Part shown: piece by piece, positions 1-6,621 of the stretch
Numbering within the stretch: the stretch's first letter is position 1
Layout: each line of letters begins with the position of its first letter
From: an uncultured Megasphaera sp.
GTDB lineage: Bacteria > Bacillota > Negativicutes > Veillonellales > Megasphaeraceae
Direction of reading: 5' to 3'
DNA length: 8,054 bases
Assembly: GCF_958350005.1 (NCBI RefSeq)
Contig: NZ_CATWFF010000094.1
Span: 1 to 8,054, forward strand
The notes under the pieces: model-generated
What the model saw: only the letters and a program-made list of their open reading frames with translations
The model's database searches: none
Told to the model about the DNA's origin: nothing
Made by a program: the position numbers and the translations under genes

Positions 1-55
1 CGGCAAATACGTCGTTCAATGCTTCAGCTAATACGTTTTTAATGTCTTCGTTCAT
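1..55 (-). CDS. Start of an unidentified small phage gene (partial)
   Basis: Only the first 18 codons are inside the window, reading MNEDIKNVLAEALNDVFA, and the gene runs off the left edge. The start is well supported: an AAAGGAGA ribosome site lies just upstream (about 60-70), and the ATG overlaps the stop codon of the preceding gene as ATGA (52-55), the usual sign of translational coupling. It is the last visible gene of the minus-strand lysis cluster. The visible residues look helical, but too little is present to name a family. Confidence 0.7.
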   Translation of the reverse strand, partial: MNEDIKNVLAEALNDVFA

Positions 56-258
56 TTTAAAATCTCCTTTTCTATACGATTTACCATAGATTCACCAGCA
101 ATATTCAGTAGCTCAATATACATCTGATTGCGCGTTTTTACCCAGTCAGATGATGTCGTATTAATCTGCGCCTGCAGTTGTTCCCGCAGGCGTTCTTTTC
201 GTTTGTCCAGTGCTGACGTAATCAGCTTAGACAGCAGCCGCTTAAACAGATTTCCCAT
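52..258 (-). CDS. Small charged helical protein downstream of the phage endolysin
   Basis: This is a 68-residue protein that I do not recognise. It begins MGNLFKRLLSKLI, an amphipathic basic segment. A Lys/Arg/Glu-rich helix follows (about residues 18-32) and then a second helical stretch (about 38-67). There is no transmembrane segment or signal peptide. The start is at 258: upstream in-frame codons exist to 276, but they encode Lys-Gly-Gly-Glu, which is the ribosome site AAAGGAGGTGAG itself. It lies after the amidase gene and is coupled to the next gene by an ATGA overlap. That position suggests a late or lysis-associated accessory role, though nothing in the sequence shows the function. 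Confidence 0.7.
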   Translation of the reverse strand: MGNLFKRLLSKLITSALDKRKERLREQLQAQINTTSSDWVKTRNQMYIELLNIAGESMVNRIEKEILK

Positions 259-262
259 TGTC

Positions 263-292
263 TCACCTCCTTTCACTATGCGACAGATACAA
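263..292 (-). other. Possible nine-codon leader ORF (TTG start)
   Basis: TTG at 292-290 sits six bases after the GGAGG of a very strong ribosome site and opens a frame of nine codons (fMet-Tyr-Leu-Ser-His-Ser-Glu-Arg-Arg). It ends at a TGA (265-263) lying inside the ribosome site of the next gene. This could be a translated leader that couples amidase translation to the following gene, or simply a leftover of gene rearrangement. The evidence is position and spacing only. Confidence 0.2.
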
Positions 293-304
293 GGATCACC
301 TCCT
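293..304 (-). promoter_or_regulatory. Unusually extended Shine-Dalgarno sequence
   Basis: The minus strand reads AGGAGGTGATCC, the full complement of the classical 3' end of 16S rRNA over 12 bases. It starts inside the TAG stop codon of the amidase. The nearest in-phase start is a TTG at 292. The next recognised gene (start 258) has its own separate AAAGGAGGTGAG, so this site has no obvious normal-sized gene to serve. Confidence 0.55.
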
Positions 305-881
305 AGACTTCACGCATTAACCCCTGGGCACGGTACCAGTTGGCATTGCCTCGCATGACGTCGCCGCCGCTCCAACGGGCATCCCCTTCATGCACAACGA
401 GCAGGTCCCACCGTTCGACCGTCGTATCCGGGCCGTAAGGCGCGCAGGCTGGATAGCCGTCTTTGTTGTCGGCAGCTTCTGCGTGCGTCATGACACGCTG
501 CAGATCAATCGTTAAATCCAGCGCATCAGCCAGCACGCATACGACCTGAGCCATAGCATTAATCTGTGCTTCGGTAGGTGGATACGTGCCGAGATTATTT
601 TCACTGACCGCATCAAGTGCACAGCAGAGCGTAATCGCTACACTGCCAGTATTACGCATGTAGGTGGCTGACTTAACCTCTGCCAGATTGTCCGTCGATA
701 CCCATACACGACCGTCGCCGGTAATGTTGACGTGATACTCGTCAAATGTCTGGTCGTAGTCGCCAGCTGTCCAATGCATGTATAACTTGACATCTCTGCC
801 CATGCTCTTTGCACCAGCCCATAGGTCATGATAAGCATCTCTGGCAAGCTGCTTGAGTTCCTGTAACGTTACTTCTCGCAT
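303..881 (-). CDS. Phage endolysin: N-acetylmuramoyl-L-alanine amidase (Amidase_2/PGRP fold)
   Basis: This 192-residue protein is predicted to cut the bond between N-acetylmuramate and the stem peptide of peptidoglycan at lysis. Visible Amidase_2 landmarks are MHWTAG (His36, first zinc ligand), EYHVNITGDGRVW (His50 in the core strand), a RNTGSVAITL strand (about 76-85) and THAE (His133, second zinc ligand). RWDL (Asp159) probably supplies the third ligand where many relatives use Cys. There is no signal peptide and no separate cell-wall-binding domain, so it is a catalytic domain only and would need a holin to reach the wall. The start at 881 has AGGAGATGAG upstream and overlaps the holin-like gene by 13 bases. 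The assignment to the family is firm; the exact third ligand is inference. Confidence 0.88.
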   Translation of the reverse strand: MREVTLQELKQLARDAYHDLWAGAKSMGRDVKLYMHWTAGDYDQTFDEYHVNITGDGRVWVSTDNLAEVKSATYMRNTGSVAITLCCALDAVSENNLGTYPPTEAQINAMAQVVCVLADALDLTIDLQRVMTHAEAADNKDGYPACAPYGPDTTVERWDLLVVHEGDARWSGGDVMRGNANWYRAQGLMREV

Positions 882-1063
882 TTTGACTCATCTCCTTTTG
901 TTACGGATGATTTGACATTGCCGCCAATATAGCCGAGTAAGCCGCTGGCGATGCTCATTGCCAGCTCATTCATTGCATAAAAAATGGCCAGCATCAGAGC
1001 AATTACCAACCCGATGATGACCAAAACGTCTGCAATATTGATTTTTTCAAACACTTCATTCAT
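869..1063 (-). CDS. Holin-like small membrane protein
   Basis: This 64-residue protein has one clear hydrophobic helix (about residues 11-30, ADVLVIIGLVIALMLAIFYA). A second short apolar, glycine-containing stretch follows (about 35-48, including GLLGYIGG), and the tail is charged (KSSVTKGDESKCEK). Size, membrane segment and position immediately before the endolysin fit a holin, which makes the membrane lesion that releases or activates the amidase. No named holin family is recognised, so the role rests on context. The start is coupled by an ATGA overlap to the previous gene (1060-1063), with GGAGA about eight bases upstream, and its end overlaps the amidase start by 13 bases, as expected for tightly timed lysis genes. 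Confidence 0.65.
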   Translation of the reverse strand: MNEVFEKINIADVLVIIGLVIALMLAIFYAMNELAMSIASGLLGYIGGNVKSSVTKGDESKCEK

Positions 1064-1380
1064 GGCTTTTTCTCCGCTATGCTGTGCGGTAATACAATCG
1101 TCTGCTTATAAATTGCGTCAATGGCTCCATTTCCGTCCAGTGCTTTATACGACCGATACATGTCCATAACATTTTCCAGATTATAAATCGGGATGTATCC
1201 ACTTTCTAGAGACATATGACAAATGTTAATAATCTCAGTACGTAGCAAACTCCGTACTGCGTCATCCCGCGCATCTTGCTTCTCAACGAATTTTCTCATA
1301 TAATTATAGGCTAATTTAAATGCTCCGCACTGTATCAAGATGACTGCAAAATCTAACCAGTGTCCTTCTAACGGCTCCAT
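1060..1380 (-). CDS. Conserved small phage protein with Y-x2-Y-x2-L-x-GNG motif
   Basis: This is a 106-residue, soluble, mostly helical protein. The start at 1380 (MEPLEGHW) is chosen because AGGAGGGATGATTAT precedes it; in-frame codons further upstream run through that ribosome site and have no site of their own. Its C-terminal part carries Y75-x2-Y78-x2-L81-x-G83-N84-G85 followed by IYKQTIVLP. This resembles a motif I associate with small uncharacterised proteins near phage tail and lysis genes of Firmicutes, from memory only. No enzymatic motif or membrane helix is seen. It lies between the fibre genes and the holin-like gene in the same operon, and its ribosome site overlaps the upstream TAG stop as TAGGAGG. 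The function is unknown. Confidence 0.72.
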   Translation of the reverse strand: MEPLEGHWLDFAVILIQCGAFKLAYNYMRKFVEKQDARDDAVRSLLRTEIINICHMSLESGYIPIYNLENVMDMYRSYKALDGNGAIDAIYKQTIVLPHSIAEKKP

Positions 1381-1393
1381 ATAATCATCCCTC

Positions 1394-1849
1394 CTATACT
1401 GCTGCAAATGATTGGTCGTTCATCACCGTAGAAGCATTGCCACCACGTTGTAATAACTGGCCTGAAAACTGTGGAATCCATATTTGGCGGCTTTTTTGCC
1501 CTGTGCTATCAACAGGAATATTAAGTAACTGCCCATATTGGCCAGGTTGATTCTTGAATTTATTTGCTTCGTCATAGTAAATGATACATATCCCTAATGC
1601 GTTCCATCCTTGATTAGATGTGTCCGCTGGAACATAATTAACACCATAGCGATGCAGCCAGCCCAATAATAAACTTCCCAGTGCGTTTCCTGTAGCTTGT
1701 ATATTGGATGCCGTAGCTGCATTTCCTGTTATATCGGTTATATCAACATTCCCGTTTACAGGGTATTTGCCATTTACTTGCTTTACTACGTTATTTATTT
1801 CGTTAATATTTTTCACTTCAAATACTGCGGAACCATCTGTTATTTCCAT
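1394..1849 (-). CDS. Small tail-fibre / knob-like protein
   Basis: This 151-residue protein is probably a fibre accessory or receptor-binding tip. Residues 22-45 (VKQVNGKYPVNGNVDITDIT) and GNAATASN are typical phage fibre linker motifs. The C-terminal half (about 105-150) has QLLNIPVDSTGQKSRQIWIP, then QLLQRGG and an ending SFAAV, reminiscent of pyocin-knob-type fibre modules. The start at 1849 (MEITDG) has GGAGGATGA upstream. An ATG at 1867 would overlap the collar gene and has no ribosome site, though it cannot be excluded. The upstream gene's TGA lies inside this ribosome site. Base composition is clearly more AT-rich than the fibre genes to its right, suggesting a separately acquired module. 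Confidence 0.68.
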   Translation of the reverse strand: MEITDGSAVFEVKNINEINNVVKQVNGKYPVNGNVDITDITGNAATASNIQATGNALGSLLLGWLHRYGVNYVPADTSNQGWNALGICIIYYDEANKFKNQPGQYGQLLNIPVDSTGQKSRQIWIPQFSGQLLQRGGNASTVMNDQSFAAV

Positions 1850-1856
1850 ACTCGTA

Positions 1857-2717
1857 TCATCCTCCATAATTGATATAGTAATTCACAACTAAAGACTTAG
1901 GCTGGACAGTAGTTGATGCGCCATAAATGGGATTACTGCGGGATGCATCGAGATTCATATGGATTCTATGATTTTCAGGTTTTGCACTTGCCGGAGATGT
2001 TGCGAGTGTACCATCTGTATAAAAACATCCATTAGTACTATCATTCCAGGCTACTGCCTGTGCTGCGCTAAATGCCCCTGTAATATTCGGTAATCCCGGT
2101 GCACGTGTCTTCCCCTTATCCGCTACCGTTCCGCCTTCCAAGAATCTGCCATCTGTAAGCTGTGGCAGAGTATTATTCGGAAACACACCATCCAGTAAAG
2201 GATACTTTTCCGTGTCTACTGCACTGCCATCACACAACAGCAGATAATCATATGCATTGGGCGTAGTAATCAGTGATACTAGCTGTCCCAGCTGATACCT
2301 GCACCGTTTATCCCTAAGCAGCCATACCACCGAGCCGTCTCTCTTTATAAACACCGTCAATGCCCCCCCCGTGGTGGACACGTCTGTAAAGTCCGGCTCA
2401 CTGGTTCCAGTGGTACCTGCTGTCTTACACTCTAGGTACGCCCATGAGGGAAGATTCGGACTATATGCAATATCACCTACGGCGTAGGCTTTGTTGCGCT
2501 GTAAAAAATGGCATTGTAACTGTTTAGCAAAACGAGCATCCAACAAATCAATGAGATGCGCCAGCCCAGTCGAGTCCAGACGGTCTTCTGCACGCGGTAT
2601 CGTTGTTTCCCGGGCACTGTCTACGGCACCGGCAGTCGCAACGTCTCCCGATTCAATATCTCCGATTTCATAGGTGACCGCATCCTCCTGGGCGGCGACC
2701 TTTCGTTTGACATTCAT
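1857..2717 (-). CDS. Tail-collar-domain fibre protein (probable receptor-binding protein)
   Basis: This is a 286-residue tail protein. Residues about 74-135 form a small beta module of the type Y-x-V-G-D...CKTAGTTGTSEPDF...DGSVVW, common in phage fibres. Residues about 155-196 match the phage tail-collar domain (YDYLLLCDGSAVD..YPLLDGVF, then LPQLTDGRFLEGG). The end, NPIYGASTTVQPKSLVVNYY, is the usual close of collar-type fibres. The start at 2717 is fixed by AAAGGAGGTATACAT immediately before ATG; a longer in-frame reading to 2831 passes through that site and overlaps the fibre gene. An eight-G run at codons 116-119 is a possible slippage site. It probably contacts the host surface at the tail tip, though the receptor cannot be inferred. 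Confidence 0.82.
   Translation of the reverse strand: MNVKRKVAAQEDAVTYEIGDIESGDVATAGAVDSARETTIPRAEDRLDSTGLAHLIDLLDARFAKQLQCHFLQRNKAYAVGDIAYSPNLPSWAYLECKTAGTTGTSEPDFTDVSTTGGALTVFIKRDGSVVWLLRDKRCRYQLGQLVSLITTPNAYDYLLLCDGSAVDTEKYPLLDGVFPNNTLPQLTDGRFLEGGTVADKGKTRAPGLPNITGAFSAAQAVAWNDSTNGCFYTDGTLATSPASAKPENHRIHMNLDASRSNPIYGASTTVQPKSLVVNYYINYGG
2363..2370 (-). repeat. G8 homopolymer inside the tail-collar gene
   Basis: Eight consecutive C on the plus strand are eight G in the coding strand (ACG GGG GGG GCA, encoding Thr-Gly-Gly-Ala at residues 116-119). Seven G would give a TGA at once after one extra residue. Nine G would give a TAG after about 16 residues. Either change removes the whole collar domain. 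See findings for the phase-variation idea. Confidence 0.9.
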
Positions 2718-2733
2718 ATGTATACCTCCTTTA

Positions 2734-4173
2734 TTATTTATCAGCCGCCGCAAACAACGCGTCGATCTGATCGTTCGTAATAGGCACGATCTGCGTACCG
2801 ATATCAGCGCTAATCGTCCCGTCTTCGGCAATCGTTACGCCTGTGCCAGCTTTGACACCGCCCAGCGTTTCTGTCGATGCGGCAGGTAATACATAGTTGG
2901 ACAGCCCATCCAGTTTGGTTTTATAGGCAGCTGTAAAGTCGTTTGTCGACAGGCCTTTACCGTTTACTTTATCGACTTTATTACCAACTGCACCGACAGT
3001 AGCTACTTCGTTACCAGCAGCCTGGCCGCCATAGTAAGCCTTACCGCCGCTGACGAAAATACCTTCGTTTGTCGTAACAGCAGCTTCGCCTTCACCGGTT
3101 GTAACGGAATTACCGAGAAACAGATAATTGGTTGTCTTAGCCTGTTCGCCTTCGCCTGTTGTTACCGCTACGTTTTTGACGAGGCCACCGCCGTTGACAG
3201 ACAGCTGATGATCGGCAAGATTAATATCTTTTTCAGCGTTATATTTAGCGTATGCGCTGAGATCCTGTGCGGCCGGAATGTCACTCTTTTTAGCAAGTTC
3301 ATTGCCCGGTGTGTTGGTAGCATCCGTACCTTCGCCGTAATAGATTTTTCCTTCTTTGCCATGCAGCTGTGCGCCAGCCATACCACCTAACTGGATGCCG
3401 GAATCAGCGCCCATCAGATGAACGTTAGCTACATCGAGGGTATCGCCAATTTTAGGCTGATACTGTGACAGGTCAATGCCATCCAGTTTCTTCTTATCTG
3501 CCGCGCTCATCAGGCCATTTGCTGTCTGCGTAGCCGGGCCATACTGTGCCGAGCCAATGGCAATCCATGCGCCGGCCGTGCCGTCGTCAGCCTTTACAAT
3601 AGTAGCGTCTGCATTCGTTTTTGTAGCTTCATTGGCGGCGTCAAAACGGTAGATCATATTTGTGTCTATCAGGGACGTCGTCCAGCCTTCAACTGGTGTC
3701 GTAATCGCTTTCAGGGCTGCCAGGTCAGCTACCGGTGGCCGCCACGTCATGCCGCTGGTTACGGCCTGCAGCTGGTCAGCTGTTGCATAGTATCCCGCTG
3801 TATGGCCCCCGAATTTCTTGACGCTGTCTCCGTCAAAATAAGATGGTAATACCGTGATTTCAGACGGCAGGCTGGCCCCTGGGACAACGCCGGTAAGTTT
3901 CGTCGCATCGACAGACGTTGCAATGATGGTAATATCTTGACTGCCGTCAAATCCAACGCCTGCTGCAGTGACGGCGCCGCCGATACCGATAGCACGAGCT
4001 GCAGCCAGTTTTGCCGCTGTATCAGCATTGCCACCGTTAATCGTAAGGCCGTTAATATGTTCGACGAGGCCTTCACTGGCACTCCACGCCACATCAGCAG
4101 CGTCCATCAGTTTAAATGTGCCATTATTTTTCTGCTTGATTTTCGCAATAAGCTGAATTGTTGATTCTGCCAT
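2734..4173 (-). CDS. Major phage tail fibre protein
   Basis: This 479-residue, Ala/Gly/Thr-rich protein is built of fibre repeats. Residues 49-85 (NADTAAKLAAARAI..GAVTAAGVGFDGSQDITI) form the phage-fibre repeat type also seen in T4-like long tail fibres. Residues 218-233 (ANGLMSAADKKKLDGI) and 409-425 (STNDFTAAYKTKLDGL) are KLDGI-type linkers. A 20-residue tandem repeat lies at 337-376. Residues 429-457 (LPAASTETLGGV...GVTIAEDGTIS) are another common fibre module. It ends with PITNDQIDALFAAADK, a motif shared with the BppU-like protein upstream. The start at 4173 has GGGGAGGT nine bases before ATG. It probably trimerises and projects from the baseplate. No catalytic domain or diversity-generating variable region is seen. 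Confidence 0.85.
   Translation of the reverse strand: MAESTIQLIAKIKQKNNGTFKLMDAADVAWSASEGLVEHINGLTINGGNADTAAKLAAARAIGIGGAVTAAGVGFDGSQDITIIATSVDATKLTGVVPGASLPSEITVLPSYFDGDSVKKFGGHTAGYYATADQLQAVTSGMTWRPPVADLAALKAITTPVEGWTTSLIDTNMIYRFDAANEATKTNADATIVKADDGTAGAWIAIGSAQYGPATQTANGLMSAADKKKLDGIDLSQYQPKIGDTLDVANVHLMGADSGIQLGGMAGAQLHGKEGKIYYGEGTDATNTPGNELAKKSDIPAAQDLSAYAKYNAEKDINLADHQLSVNGGGLVKNVAVTTGEGEQAKTTNYLFLGNSVTTGEGEAAVTTNEGIFVSGGKAYYGGQAAGNEVATVGAVGNKVDKVNGKGLSTNDFTAAYKTKLDGLSNYVLPAASTETLGGVKAGTGVTIAEDGTISADIGTQIVPITNDQIDALFAAADK
3046..3165 (-). repeat. Two tandem 20-residue repeats in the tail fibre
   Basis: Residues 337-356 and 357-376 of the fibre both begin VTTGEGE and carry A-x-TTN at the same offsets (VTTGEGEQAKTTNYLF and VTTGEGEAAVTTNEGIF). 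The DNA copies have drifted but remain recognisable, so this is an old in-frame duplication in the shaft and not an assembly artefact. Confidence 0.7.
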
Positions 4174-4188
4174 TATTATTACCTCCCC

Positions 4189-4911
4189 TTATTTCTGCAC
4201 ATTGACGGTTGTATCGCCAAGGTTTGCATTTCCGGACTGATAGACGTTATACGATACTGTGGCGCCGCTGGCGTTCGTAAAATCAAACGTCTTGACCAGG
4301 CCAAATCCGCCTTCAAAGCCGCCGACGAAAAACCGTGGCGTTCCCCAGCTGGCAGGGATTGCATAGAAAATATAGTTCCCTTTATCAGCTGTGACCGTGA
4401 ATGTCTTCTGGAAATTGTCAGCTAGCTCATTCCCACCAAGCGCCAGTACAAACGCACTGTCGATAGCATCGGCAGTGGCAGGATTTCCCACACCCCAATA
4501 CCGCTTATCTTTGAAATATACGCCCGTCGTTTTTGTAGACGTCGTTTTCCCGTCGGTAGCAACCAGCGTCCACGATGTATTTTTCGTAAGCCCCAGTTTC
4601 GTCAGGGCTTTGCTCGTAGCTTTCAGATCCTGTGCTGTATCGTCCAATTTCACGCTGTTTGGACTGCCATCGATACTCCAGTTCAAAGTAACATCATCAA
4701 CGGTGGCGCCGTTTTCTACAGTGTTGACTGTATTCGTAAAGCTTTTAATGGTTACAGGGACATACAGTAATTCATCCAATGCGTCCTGCACCGTGCCATC
4801 ACGGAAGGAAATCGCATCAGCACCGGTCTTGTTTTTCTGCAAATATGCTTCATCACATTTTCCTTTAAATCTCGTCAAGCCATCTGTTGTCAATACTTGC
4901 TGTTCTGCCAT
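4189..4911 (-). CDS. Tail fibre / baseplate protein with Ig-like domain
   Basis: This is a 240-residue structural protein. The N-terminus (about 1-50: VLTTDGLTRFKGKCDEAYLQK..VQDALDELLY) resembles attachment segments of Firmicutes tail proteins. Residues 53-125 (VTIKSFTNTVNTVENGATVDDVTLNWSI.. then SWTLVATDGK) have the pattern of an Ig-like beta-sandwich common in these fibres. The C-terminal part (about 136-240) has YWGVGN, an aromatic PASWGTPRFF stretch and YNVYQSG, again a tail-protein module. ATG at 4911 is preferred over GTG at 4920, which would overlap the upstream stop as GTGA; ribosome sites for both are weak (GAGTGA before the ATG), so expression probably depends on coupling to the upstream gene. 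The function is inferred from domain look and position. Confidence 0.75.
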   Translation of the reverse strand: MAEQQVLTTDGLTRFKGKCDEAYLQKNKTGADAISFRDGTVQDALDELLYVPVTIKSFTNTVNTVENGATVDDVTLNWSIDGSPNSVKLDDTAQDLKATSKALTKLGLTKNTSWTLVATDGKTTSTKTTGVYFKDKRYWGVGNPATADAIDSAFVLALGGNELADNFQKTFTVTADKGNYIFYAIPASWGTPRFFVGGFEGGFGLVKTFDFTNASGATVSYNVYQSGNANLGDTTVNVQK

Positions 4912-4916
4912 AGAAA

Positions 4917-5540
4917 TCACTCGCTTTCTGTAAATAATGCATCAATTTGTGTGGTTGTAATTGCTGTAATCTGCCCGGCGACAGCAGCTTGCTGCGCCCA
5001 GGACTTAGCAGACATGGTTTTCCCTGTCGGGCTATCCGCATCATCAGCGCCATCCGGGCTGTCCGGTGACATGGCCCAGGCCTGCGCATCCTGCACGGCC
5101 CCCTCCAGGTCCTCCCATCCCGGTGGTACGGCAATCGTTATCACCGTCGATGTATTTGTCATGCCGCTGCCGTCTCCGATAGATGGCAATGACCCATCCG
5201 TATCTTCCGGCAGCGTTGCTACATCATGAGCTACGCAGACGACCTGGATCGCCGCCGGAAAGTTCGCCGTCCGGATTCCATCTTTATTAATGACATATAC
5301 ATCATACATAAGCGGTCCGGGATTAAAGCGGCGCGTAATCACCGACGGAACCGTAATATAGAGGGCATTGGTAGACAGTCCCGTTGTGGCTGCCGAGCAT
5401 AACGCCGTCGCCATACACGACGATTTAACGGAAAAATACACCCTGTCTGTCGGCTGGATCGTATAGCCGTCCAACTCCAGGACAAACCGCCACGTGTCTC
5501 CTTGTGACACAATGAGATTCGCCCCGTCCAGTTCGACCAT
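4917..5540 (-). CDS. BppU-like baseplate upper / fibre-anchor protein
   Basis: This 207-residue protein is the first gene of the minus-strand tail operon. Residues 8-38 (LIVSQGDTWRFVLELDGYTI..TDRVYFSVK) match the pattern of the N-terminal domain of phage baseplate upper proteins, which dock receptor-binding modules on the baseplate. This beta domain runs to about residue 105. After it come an acidic, proline-rich linker (about 113-172), the fibre motif TGKTMSAKSWAQQAA (172-186) and an end ITAITTTQIDALFTESE that shares I-x3-QIDALF with the large fibre. The start at 5540 has AAAGGAGGTGACGTT just upstream. It is shorter than full baseplate proteins, so it may act mainly as an adaptor. No promoter for the operon could be identified. 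Confidence 0.72.
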   Translation of the reverse strand: MVELDGANLIVSQGDTWRFVLELDGYTIQPTDRVYFSVKSSCMATALCSAATTGLSTNALYITVPSVITRRFNPGPLMYDVYVINKDGIRTANFPAAIQVVCVAHDVATLPEDTDGSLPSIGDGSGMTNTSTVITIAVPPGWEDLEGAVQDAQAWAMSPDSPDGADDADSPTGKTMSAKSWAQQAAVAGQITAITTTQIDALFTESE

Positions 5541-5560
5541 AACGTCACCTCCTTTATACT
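5533..5560 (+). promoter_or_regulatory. Candidate integrase promoter
   Basis: TCGACC (5533-5538, four of six to the -35 consensus), a 16-bp spacer and TATACT (5555-5560, five of six to the -10 consensus) stand upstream of the integrase. Transcription would start near 5567, giving a leader of about 20 bases with AGGAGGAA before ATG at 5587. The elements lie on top of the ribosome site and first codons of the divergent BppU-like gene. The prediction is from consensus matching by eye. Confidence 0.4.
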
Positions 5561-5586
5561 AAAGAAAAAAGCAGGAGGAATGTAAC

Positions 5587-6621
5587 ATGAAATTACCTAA
5601 TGGATTCGGCAGTATTACCTGCCTGAGTGGTGCCCGGAGGCGGCCGTGGGCTGTGCGCAAAACAATAAACGGTCATCAGAAATACCTCGCTTACTTTGCC
5701 AGCTACGACGATGCGCTGGCGTACCTTGCGGATTACAACAAAAATCTGGTTGTGTACGCTCCATCCCGCATGACCTTTGCTGACGTGTACCGGCTGGATA
5801 TGCAGGAGCGGCGCCGGCGTATTGCCGCTATTACGGCCAAAAACTATGATATTGCCTTTGCCAAATGTAAGGTCTTAAGTGACAGGCCATTACGGGATAT
5901 TGCTGTCTCTGATCTGCAGGCTGTCATCAAGCAGGTATCTGACAGCGGCGTCGGCTATGCTACACAAAAGAGAGTCCGGCAGGTCATGCACAACGTGTAC
6001 AGGTACGCTGTCAAGTACCAGCTATTGCCCCAGTCGGGCGACATCAGCCGTTTCGTGGACGTCGACACGCCGCAGCGCAAATATAAAAAGCTGCCATTTA
6101 TTACCAGACAGCTCAACCGCGTCAAGGCCATTGCTGACAACGAACAGCACCCGCTGTCGCCCTGGGCCAAATGCGTCATCATGATGTGTTACAGCGGTCC
6201 CCGTCCGTCAGAGTTCTTGAGCATCCAGAAGTCTGACGTCAAGCTCCACAGCCGCACCTATAAAATCCGGCACAGCAAAACCAAGGCCGGGCAAAATCGC
6301 CTTGTCCCCATTTCCAGAAAGGTAAGCCAGTATTATGCATGGTGGATGGCACGAAGCGGGAAAACGCTGATTACAGACGACGATGGCCAGCCGCTGACGT
6401 ATTGCCAGTTCCGTCGGCGTTTTGATAAAGTCATGGACGCCGCTCATTGCCACCACACGCCCCATGAGTGCCGGCATACCTGCGCTACCTGGCTGGACGA
6501 TAAAGGTGCCAATAAAATCGCCATTAAACGCATCCTTGGCCATGCCATCCCGGATATTACCGACGGTATATATACGCATAAACATGTACGGCAGCTCAAA
6601 AAGGCGATTGACCTGTTGTAA
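5587..6621 (+). CDS. int: Tyrosine-type site-specific integrase
   Basis: This 344-residue recombinase should catalyse phage integration and excision by strand exchange through a covalent 3'-phosphotyrosine. Residues 1-52 (KLPNGFGSITCLSG.RRRPWAVRKT..YLAYFASYDDALAYLADYN) are an AP2-like arm-DNA-binding domain typical of Firmicutes integrases. Residues about 60-150 form the SAM-like core-binding domain. The catalytic domain keeps the full set: Arg206 (GPRPSE), Lys231 or Lys233 (SKTKAG), His293 and Arg296 (HECRH), His319 (LGHA) and Tyr329 (GIYTHKH). It appears intact. AGGAGGAA lies nine bases before ATG. It diverges from tail genes on one side and converges with another tail-type gene on the other, an unusual setting for a phage integrase. 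Confidence 0.93.
   Translation: MKLPNGFGSITCLSGARRRPWAVRKTINGHQKYLAYFASYDDALAYLADYNKNLVVYAPSRMTFADVYRLDMQERRRRIAAITAKNYDIAFAKCKVLSDRPLRDIAVSDLQAVIKQVSDSGVGYATQKRVRQVMHNVYRYAVKYQLLPQSGDISRFVDVDTPQRKYKKLPFITRQLNRVKAIADNEQHPLSPWAKCVIMMCYSGPRPSEFLSIQKSDVKLHSRTYKIRHSKTKAGQNRLVPISRKVSQYYAWWMARSGKTLITDDDGQPLTYCQFRRRFDKVMDAAHCHHTPHECRHTCATWLDDKGANKIAIKRILGHAIPDITDGIYTHKHVRQLKKAIDLL

Noticed and set aside
294..305. Plus-strand GGATCACCTCCT, identical to a 16S rRNA 3' end
   Set aside because: The surrounding sequence is not rRNA; it is simply the reverse complement of a very strong ribosome binding site on the minus strand.
2718..2831. An N-terminal extension of the collar protein to 2831
   Set aside because: The extension translates the ribosome site AAAGGAGGT (Lys-Gly-Gly) and overlaps the end of the fibre gene; the ATG at 2717 has ideal spacing.
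1857..4173. A diversity-generating retroelement acting on the fibre genes
   Set aside because: No reverse transcriptase, no template repeat and no adenine-biased variable repeat were seen in the collar or fibre C-termini.
4391..4933. A 180-codon open frame on the plus strand
   Set aside because: It lies entirely opposite a well-supported tail protein gene, has low-complexity Ser/Val/Phe content and no ribosome site or family motif.
5541..5586. A minus-strand promoter (TAGTAT as -10) for the tail operon
   Set aside because: Transcription would start within the ribosome site of the first gene, and no reasonable -35 is present.
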